DNA of 64,000 nucleotides, taken from positions 130,863 through 194,862 of the forward strand of contig DAIUEJ010000001.1 in NCBI GenBank assembly GCA_036845225.1, in the 5' to 3' direction. The stretch's first letter is position 1; each line of letters begins with the position of its first letter. The notes under the pieces are model-generated. The model saw only the letters and a list, made by a program, of their open reading frames with translations, was not told where the DNA came from and ran no database searches. The translations under genes were made by a program, and so were the position numbers. Below are positions 59,630 through 64,000 of this stretch, one piece after another. The stretch is from FEN-680 sp036845225 (lineage in GTDB: Bacteria > Actinomycetota > Geothermincolia > Fen-727 > Anoxymicrobiaceae).

Positions 59630-59986
59630 ATGGCGGTCCCATGGCCGAGCGACGAAGCGCGCGAGCGCTACATAGATTTCCTGGAGCTCGAGCTCCGGGT
59701 CCTCAAATCGGCGTCTGAGGGAAGCCCCGACCCGGCGGTCCTCTCGGAGTTCGACCGTCTGCTCGGCGCCTCGTTTCCGAGGACCAGGGCTTTCATCGAA
59801 TCGAGGGTCGGAAGCGATCCCGCGGGCGGCTTTTCCGACGAGGTCAGGACGGTGGCCTGGGCCGAGGCGCGCGCAGTGCCGTCTGGCGACTCGGCCGCGG
59901 TGGTGCCTGGGAACTGGACCGAGCGGCAGATCGGCGAGGATATCAACGCCTGTTTCCTCGAGGCCCGGCGACGGACGGGACTCTGA
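59630..59986 (+). CDS. Small protein of unknown function
   Basis: The 118-residue product is acidic, mostly helical at both ends and lacks signal or membrane segments (WPSDEARERYIDFLELELRVL at the start). GGAGAGAGAG precedes the ATG and codon use is normal, so it is likely real. It lies upstream of the LytTR regulator and shares its direction, but a promoter between the two suggests separate transcription. I do not recognise the family. Confidence 0.6.
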   Translation: MAVPWPSDEARERYIDFLELELRVLKSASEGSPDPAVLSEFDRLLGASFPRTRAFIESRVGSDPAGGFSDEVRTVAWAEARAVPSGDSAAVVPGNWTERQIGEDINACFLEARRRTGL

Positions 59987-60008
59987 GGATCGCACTTGAC
60001 CTGTCATA

Positions 60009-60039
60009 TTGCCAGGGCAGACCAATCCCCTGATATAAT
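60009..60039 (+). promoter_or_regulatory. Promoter of the LytTR regulator
   Basis: TTGCCA (60009-60014), a 19-bp spacer and TATAAT (60034-60039) with TG one base upstream (extended -10, TGATATAAT). The extended -10 may compensate for the long spacer. Confidence 0.55.
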
Positions 60040-60065
60040 TGTGGCAAGGGTAAGGCGGTTAGCTT

Positions 60066-60815
60066 TTGTCAGAGACCAAATCGAAGATACTCGTCATCGA
60101 TGATGACAGAGACATGCTCAAGATGCTCGAAGCGATACTTATGCTGGACGGTTTCGAGGTCTGCCTGTGCAATGACCCCGAGGACGCCCTACAACTCGCG
60201 CATGACGAGCTTCCCGACCTGATACTCCTCGACATGATGATGCCGGGCAAGAGCGGCCTGGACGTGATGATGGAGGTCCGGGGCACAGAAGCCACCAGGA
60301 ACATCCCCATACTCTTCCTGTCAGCGGTGGGAGACGAGGCGGTGGTGGTGAAGGCCCTCAAGGGGGCCGACGATTACGTCATCAAGCCGTTCAAGACCCT
60401 CGAGCTAGAAGCCAGGATCGACAAGATCCTCGAGCGCGCCGCGAAGCCCGTCCCCGAGTTGAAGGCGGGGAAGAGCACCAAGACTCAGCGGCTGCCCGTG
60501 CAGCGCGGAGACGAGACGTTCCTGGTGCCCCTGGTCGAGATATGTTACTTCGAGGCATCGGGAAAGTACTCGTACGCCCACACCAGGAGCAAGCGCTTCC
60601 TCACGGGGTACAGCCTGGGCCAGCTCGAGGAGCGGCTCCGGGATGGAACCTTCGTGCGCATCCACCGGTCGTACATCGTGAACGCCGATTTCATCCGAAA
60701 GGTGACCAGGGACAAGAGCAAGGGAACGCTGATCGTACTGGCCGATGACAAGGAGACAACCCTTAAGGTGAGCGAGTCCCACCTGCCCGTGATGAAGGAG
60801 AAATTAGGTCTTTAG
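60066..60815 (+). CDS. Response regulator with LytTR DNA-binding domain
   Basis: The 249-residue protein has a receiver domain (acceptor Asp in LILLDMMMP, with IPILFLSA and YVIKPF) and a C-terminal LytTR domain (FVRIHRSYIVNADFIRKV). It resembles the regulator at 27505 in both domains and spacing, so they are probable paralogues. No histidine kinase is beside it; the kinase at 29181 could serve both. It stands next to the secreted surface-protein genes, which it may control. TTG start. Confidence 0.92.
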   Translation: MSETKSKILVIDDDRDMLKMLEAILMLDGFEVCLCNDPEDALQLAHDELPDLILLDMMMPGKSGLDVMMEVRGTEATRNIPILFLSAVGDEAVVVKALKGADDYVIKPFKTLELEARIDKILERAAKPVPELKAGKSTKTQRLPVQRGDETFLVPLVEICYFEASGKYSYAHTRSKRFLTGYSLGQLEERLRDGTFVRIHRSYIVNADFIRKVTRDKSKGTLIVLADDKETTLKVSESHLPVMKEKLGL

Positions 60816-60937
60816 CTCCCGTTATGACAATTCAACCGTTCCTGATTAGACCCCATTCGTTACCTGAAACGACCCCTTTACTTCCTGCGGCCCCAAAACC
60901 CGTATGCTCCTCATATAAAGAAAGAGCCGTTACACTT

Positions 60938-61001
60938 TGCGAGGAAGCACACCTGGCTGGGTGTAGGCAGATTCAGAAATCATCCTCAGTCTTACCTCGC
61001 A
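60938..61001 (+). promoter_or_regulatory. Structured leader upstream of the secreted-protein gene
   Basis: TGCGAGG (60938-60944) pairs exactly with CCTCGCA (60995-61001), enclosing a hairpin ACACC/GGTGT (60949-60953 with 60960-60964) and a small GATT/AATC stem. It ends 18 nt before the ribosome site of the gene at 61030. I cannot assign it to a known riboswitch class. Confidence 0.4.
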
Positions 61002-61029
61002 GAACCCGGCCACGAAGAAGGAGGTTTCG

Positions 61030-61542
61030 ATGGGCACTCGAAGGAAGGCGATTCTGGTAGCGCTGATTGTGGTGGGGGCGCTCACCCTATTCATGTGCGT
61101 TGGCGCTATCGGGGCAACACAACAGGACGTTTCGGTATCGGCCACGATCAACGCGACCTTGGAGTTGAACATGCCGACGACGTCCGTGACGTGGACCGGG
61201 GCACAGGCTATCCCGGGCACCACAGTGACCGCGCCGATCACAGCCATCATCAACAGCAACAAGGCGTACGCGCTCAAGGTCACGCAGAACCACGTCCTTA
61301 CGGGCACCGGCACGACTCCACCGACAATCGCGTCGGCAAACTTCACATTTGGAGCAACGAATCCCACTGGCGGCACTTACAACGCGCCGGCCGGCACCGA
61401 GTTCGGTACGGCTGTCCGCGTGATAGAAGGCGCGCGTGGGAGCGGCCTGAGCACGACTATAACTTACAGCCTCATCGTACCATGGGACCAGGCGCCGGAT
61501 ACCTATACGGCGACGCACACCTATACTGCCACCCAGCCATAA
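61030..61542 (+). CDS. Secreted WxL/spore-coat-U-like beta-sandwich protein
   Basis: The 170-residue protein has a signal peptide (basic MGTRRK, then VALIVVGALTLFMCVGAIGA) and a Thr-rich beta domain: QQDVSVSATINATLELNMP at the front and YSLIVPWDQAPDTYTATHTYTATQ at the back, as in small secreted beta-sandwich proteins of the WxL type. GGAGGT precedes the ATG. A strong terminator follows before the DUF916-like membrane gene, so it should be the more abundant product. Surface structure or adhesion is likely. Confidence 0.65.
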   Translation: MGTRRKAILVALIVVGALTLFMCVGAIGATQQDVSVSATINATLELNMPTTSVTWTGAQAIPGTTVTAPITAIINSNKAYALKVTQNHVLTGTGTTPPTIASANFTFGATNPTGGTYNAPAGTEFGTAVRVIEGARGSGLSTTITYSLIVPWDQAPDTYTATHTYTATQP

Positions 61543-61583
61543 CCACGCTTATAGGTGTTGGTTCCGGGCAACGTAGAGGCCTT

Positions 61584-61617
61584 GAAATCAAGGGGTGCAA
61601 ACCCCTTGATTTCTTTT
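61584..61617 (+). terminator. Strong hairpin between the two surface genes
   Basis: GAAATCAAGGGGT and ACCCCTTGATTTC form a perfect 13-bp stem with a GCAA loop, then TTTT. The ribosome site of the next gene (GGAG, 61618) begins immediately, so the hairpin could act as a partial terminator or transcript stabiliser setting the ratio of the two proteins. Confidence 0.8.
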
Positions 61618-61627
61618 GGAGAAGAAA

Positions 61628-62953
61628 ATGAGAAGGACACTTGGCGCGGCAACCCTGACAATCATGCTGGCGGCGGGCCTCGTCGCCGGGCTCCTGCAGC
61701 CTGCGTTTCCCCAGGCGGCATTTGACCTGCTCGTATCTCCGGCGAAACTGGAGCTGCAGGTGGCGGCCGGGACGGGCCAGGATTTTGCGATTCACCTCAG
61801 AAACACCGGTGGCGAATCCCAGACGATGAAGATCTACTTCAACGACTATTCCATCAGACCCAACAACGATTTCATCTTCGAGCCGCCCGGGCATTACTCG
61901 TATTCCTGCGCCAAGTGGCTGCAGTCGGAGAAGACTTCGATAGTGGTCCCGGTTGGCCAAACGGTGTCGACGGGCTTCAGGGTCGACGTGCCGGCGAATG
62001 CCGAGCCGGGGGGTCACTACGGGGTGGTATTCTTCGAGCAGGTGCCCCAACCAAGCGAGGCCAAGGCTAACATCAAGGCGCTCCCGAGGATCGGCGCCCT
62101 CATCCTGGTGACGGTGCCGGGTCAGATAATCCGCGAGGGCGAGATCAAGAACGTCAGCATCACCAGCACGTGGTTCTGGCCGGCTCGCCGGCTCCCGGTG
62201 CTGCCGAGGAGGAAAGTCAGAGCACGGATAGTCTTCTACAACTCGGGAAACGTTCACCTGACGGTGAAGGGCTCCCTGGCATACAAAGCGTCTTTCGGAT
62301 GGGGGTCGGGCAAGGTCGACTTCCAGGAGATCACGGTCCTCCCAAAGACGACGCGGTACCTCGAAACGGACATCCCTGACCCGCCGCTCATAGGCAGCTA
62401 CAAGATCAATGCCAAGGTTGAATACGGCCCGAGCCTGGACGTCTTCGACACTACCAGGGTGAGCACGGGCTCTTTCAGCGAGTACCCGCTCTCCCTCCTG
62501 CTCCTGCTCGTCGTGGTCCTGGCAATAATCGCCCTGCCCGTCACCGTCCACTACGGTCGCAAGAAGAGCGCTGAAGAATCCGAAAAGCCTCAAGAGGAAA
62601 AGGAAGAGAAGACGAAGGGTGAAGGCGTGGCGGAAGAGAGTCAGGACAAAGAGGTCGAGTCTGAGAAGAAAGACGAAGGGACACGATCGGATTCAGGCGA
62701 GGAGACGGTCAAACCAGCCGGTCAAACCCCGGATGCCGTGAACACTGAAGACAACGACCAACTGGGGTTCCTTCGTTCTCTCGCGGAAGAGGCCGGGCTC
62801 GATGGAGGCAGGGGGAAGGAAGAGGAAGAAGGGGCATCTGACAGCGAGACACCAGTTTGCGGCGCTGAAGACGAGGGAGAGTCCGATAAAAAAAGCGCCG
62901 GCGAAGGCGCTGTAAAACCACCAAAGCGATGGTTCAAGGGACGACGTAAGTGA
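61628..62953 (+). CDS. DUF916-like membrane protein with long charged cytoplasmic tail
   Basis: The 441-residue protein has a signal peptide (LTIMLAAGLVAGLLQPAFPQA), beta-sandwich domains (about 30-290) of the kind found in DUF916/WxL-interacting proteins (LLVSPAKLELQVAAGTGQD), a membrane helix (about 295-315; LLLLLVVVLAIIALPV) and a 120-residue Glu/Lys-rich tail ending in basic residues. Its neighbour encodes a WxL-like secreted protein, the classical partner. The ATG 61628 follows GGAG that abuts the upstream hairpin. Confidence 0.7.
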   Translation: MRRTLGAATLTIMLAAGLVAGLLQPAFPQAAFDLLVSPAKLELQVAAGTGQDFAIHLRNTGGESQTMKIYFNDYSIRPNNDFIFEPPGHYSYSCAKWLQSEKTSIVVPVGQTVSTGFRVDVPANAEPGGHYGVVFFEQVPQPSEAKANIKALPRIGALILVTVPGQIIREGEIKNVSITSTWFWPARRLPVLPRRKVRARIVFYNSGNVHLTVKGSLAYKASFGWGSGKVDFQEITVLPKTTRYLETDIPDPPLIGSYKINAKVEYGPSLDVFDTTRVSTGSFSEYPLSLLLLLVVVLAIIALPVTVHYGRKKSAEESEKPQEEKEEKTKGEGVAEESQDKEVESEKKDEGTRSDSGEETVKPAGQTPDAVNTEDNDQLGFLRSLAEEAGLDGGRGKEEEEGASDSETPVCGAEDEGESDKKSAGEGAVKPPKRWFKGRRK

Positions 62954-63146
62954 CACTTTCTGGTCCGTCCAGACGAACCACTTCGACGTTTGAACGGCCT
63001 ACCCCGTTGCCGGAAACGTGTATCAACCGAGGGACTGTGACCTGTACCGTGACTGAAGCGTTGTCAGCGAGGCACACTGAACCAGCGAGCGCGAGCGCCG
63101 CGACTATCATGAGACAGATTACAAAGATACCCACGCGACAACGCAT
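62934..63146 (-). CDS. Possible small secreted protein
   Basis: The 70-residue product has a good signal peptide (MRCRVGIFVICLMIVAALALAGSVCLA) and a short beta-rich remainder (DNASVTVQVTVPRLI). AGGTGG precedes the ATG. It overlaps the convergent DUF916-like gene by 20 bp. Its mature part resembles the front end of secreted beta-sandwich proteins, so it may be a truncated copy of such a gene. Confidence 0.45.
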   Translation of the reverse strand: MRCRVGIFVICLMIVAALALAGSVCLADNASVTVQVTVPRLIHVSGNGVGRSNVEVVRLDGPESVTYVVP

Positions 63147-63358
63147 TCAAACCACCTACACTACCAACCAGCCTACTTATTGCATCGGCAGGGGGAAAGA
63201 GGGCTCCGGTCGGCACTTGTAGTGATAAATGGCGTTATACAGGTATGAAGGTTGGGACCAACCGGGTGGCTGGAAAGGTACCCATTAAGCAGGAGAGCCG
63301 GTCACCCGAATAGTGTATTAGCGGCAGTTGAGAATAGTCCGAGCCGGGAGGCGAGGTC

Positions 63359-64000
63359 GTGAGAACAATGAAGAGCCGCCTGTTGATAACATTAATCTCG
63401 GCGGTGCTCATACTGGGTGGCCAGTCCATGTTGGGCTCGTCAGCGTCTGCGACCGGATCCGGTGGAGGCTACACCTGGGTACAGCAGAGCCCGTTTCCGG
63501 GGGGAGACGCCATCTCCAGCACCAGTGCCATCTCCTCGACAAGTGTCTGGTCGGTGGGTGGACAGGGCTCCGCTTTTTATTGGAACGGGACCAGCCTGAG
63601 CAAGCAGTGGACCGGAACGACCAACGACCTGTTCGGGGTATCAGCGCTCGCAGAGGGCGCCGGATCCCGTGTGTGGGCTGTGGGCCAAGGTGCCGTCATC
63701 CGGTACTACAACGGCACCAGCTGGGTGGGTCAGGCCAGCCCCAACCTAGGCTACAGCTACGACCTCTGGTCGGTGTCCGCCATCCGGCTTGGCGTCAACA
63801 CCTACCGCGCCTGGGCGGTGGGGACGACGGACGGCTTCCATAACGCCATCATCCTCTACTACGACGGCACCAGCTGGTCTACGGACGAGAACTACGCAAC
63901 CGGACAGTTCAACGACGTACAGGCGCTCTACATATCTGGCAGCACGTACGTGTGGGCGGTAGGGTCGGACACCGTGAACCACGGCCGGGTGATGTTCTCG
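63359..64000 (+). CDS. Secreted beta-propeller-like repeat protein, cut by the window end
   Basis: From GTG 63359 (GGAGG 7 nt upstream) the frame stays open for 214 codons to the window edge. A signal peptide (MKSRLLITLISAVLILGG) leads to an SSASA cleavage region. The mature part repeats a unit of about 50 residues with VWAVGxG and Y(N/D)GTSW (for example YYNGTSWVGQASP and YYDGTSWSTDE), as in propeller-forming surface or tachylectin-like proteins. The remainder is outside the window. It follows the DUF916/WxL-like genes and is likely part of the same surface module. Confidence 0.75.
   Translation, partial: MRTMKSRLLITLISAVLILGGQSMLGSSASATGSGGGYTWVQQSPFPGGDAISSTSAISSTSVWSVGGQGSAFYWNGTSLSKQWTGTTNDLFGVSALAEGAGSRVWAVGQGAVIRYYNGTSWVGQASPNLGYSYDLWSVSAIRLGVNTYRAWAVGTTDGFHNAIILYYDGTSWSTDENYATGQFNDVQALYISGSTYVWAVGSDTVNHGRVMFS

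Noticed and set aside
60905..61029. c-di-GMP riboswitch
   Set aside because: The conserved cores of class I and class II c-di-GMP riboswitches are not present; only a generic structured leader is supported.
63205..63358. Riboswitch before the propeller-like gene
   Set aside because: GGTTG-GGAC-CAACC and GGGTG/CACCC can pair, but the helices are short and no known consensus fits.

Overview
The window is about 64 kb of high-GC (roughly 65%) bacterial DNA, densely coded on both strands with short gaps and many GTG and TTG starts. One run of 100 Ns (1233-1332) and the absence of any rRNA or tRNA that I can recognise fit a draft or metagenome-assembled genome. The gene set mixes two traditions. 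The block lysS, mcsA, mcsB, clpC, disA, then carD, a PIN-TRAM protein, ispD and ispF (10.1-21.6 kb) is the order known from Firmicutes, and veg points the same way. The myo-inositol-1-phosphate synthase and the high GC point to Actinomycetota. My inference is a deep-branching, probably anaerobic actinomycetote (Geothermincolia/Coriobacteriia-like); no marker gene here proves it.

Layout. 0-5.6 kb: acyl-CoA chemistry (a thiolase-fold protein lacking the usual catalytic residues, two DUF35 zinc-ribbon/OB-fold partners, a PaaK-like CoA ligase and a MaoC-type hydratase pair) interrupted by a decayed REP-associated transposase between perfect 33-bp inverted repeats. 5.7-10 kb: hisG, a large diguanylate cyclase and greA. 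10.1-23 kb: lysyl-tRNA synthetase, the arginine-phosphorylation/ClpC proteolysis operon, the c-di-AMP synthase DisA, a lone type IV pilin, CarD, PIN-TRAM, IspD, IspF and a glutamate-synthase-like flavoprotein. 23-27 kb: an ABC export operon with a TPR protein, a CooT-like protein and a FAD oxidoreductase. 27.2-27.4 kb: a gene-free stretch with extensive base-pairing potential. 27.5-35 kb: a histidine kinase with two response regulators, small membrane and sensor proteins and a BchI-BchD-like chelatase. 35-47 kb: an NlpC/P60 hydrolase, a deacetylase, PilT, a second diguanylate cyclase, a split V4R-like gene, two alpha/beta hydrolases, a UDP-glucuronate decarboxylase-like enzyme, inositol-phosphate synthase and PadR with its operators. 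47-54.5 kb: an MBL hydrolase, the MoxR-DUF58-transglutaminase operon, a conventional thiolase and Veg. 54.5-64 kb: zinc-ribbon membrane proteins, another transglutaminase-like protein, redox enzymes, a LytTR regulator and a secreted surface-protein cluster running off the end.

How the genes work together. Three signalling currencies are visible: c-di-GMP (two cyclases with intact GG(D/E)EF and I-site motifs, plus one degenerate GGDEF receiver protein), c-di-AMP (DisA) and protein arginine phosphorylation (McsA/McsB/ClpC). Cell-envelope work is the other theme: pilin, PilT, NlpC/P60, two transglutaminase-like proteins, nucleotide-sugar and inositol metabolism, and the secreted cluster at the right edge. 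The most interesting non-coding signals are the structured element at 27.2-27.4 kb, a GGGGTCAGGCAC repeat family that seems to serve as transcription terminators around the genome's RAYT, a PadR operator pair fitted onto its own promoter, and Pho-box-like direct repeats upstream of the sensor kinase.
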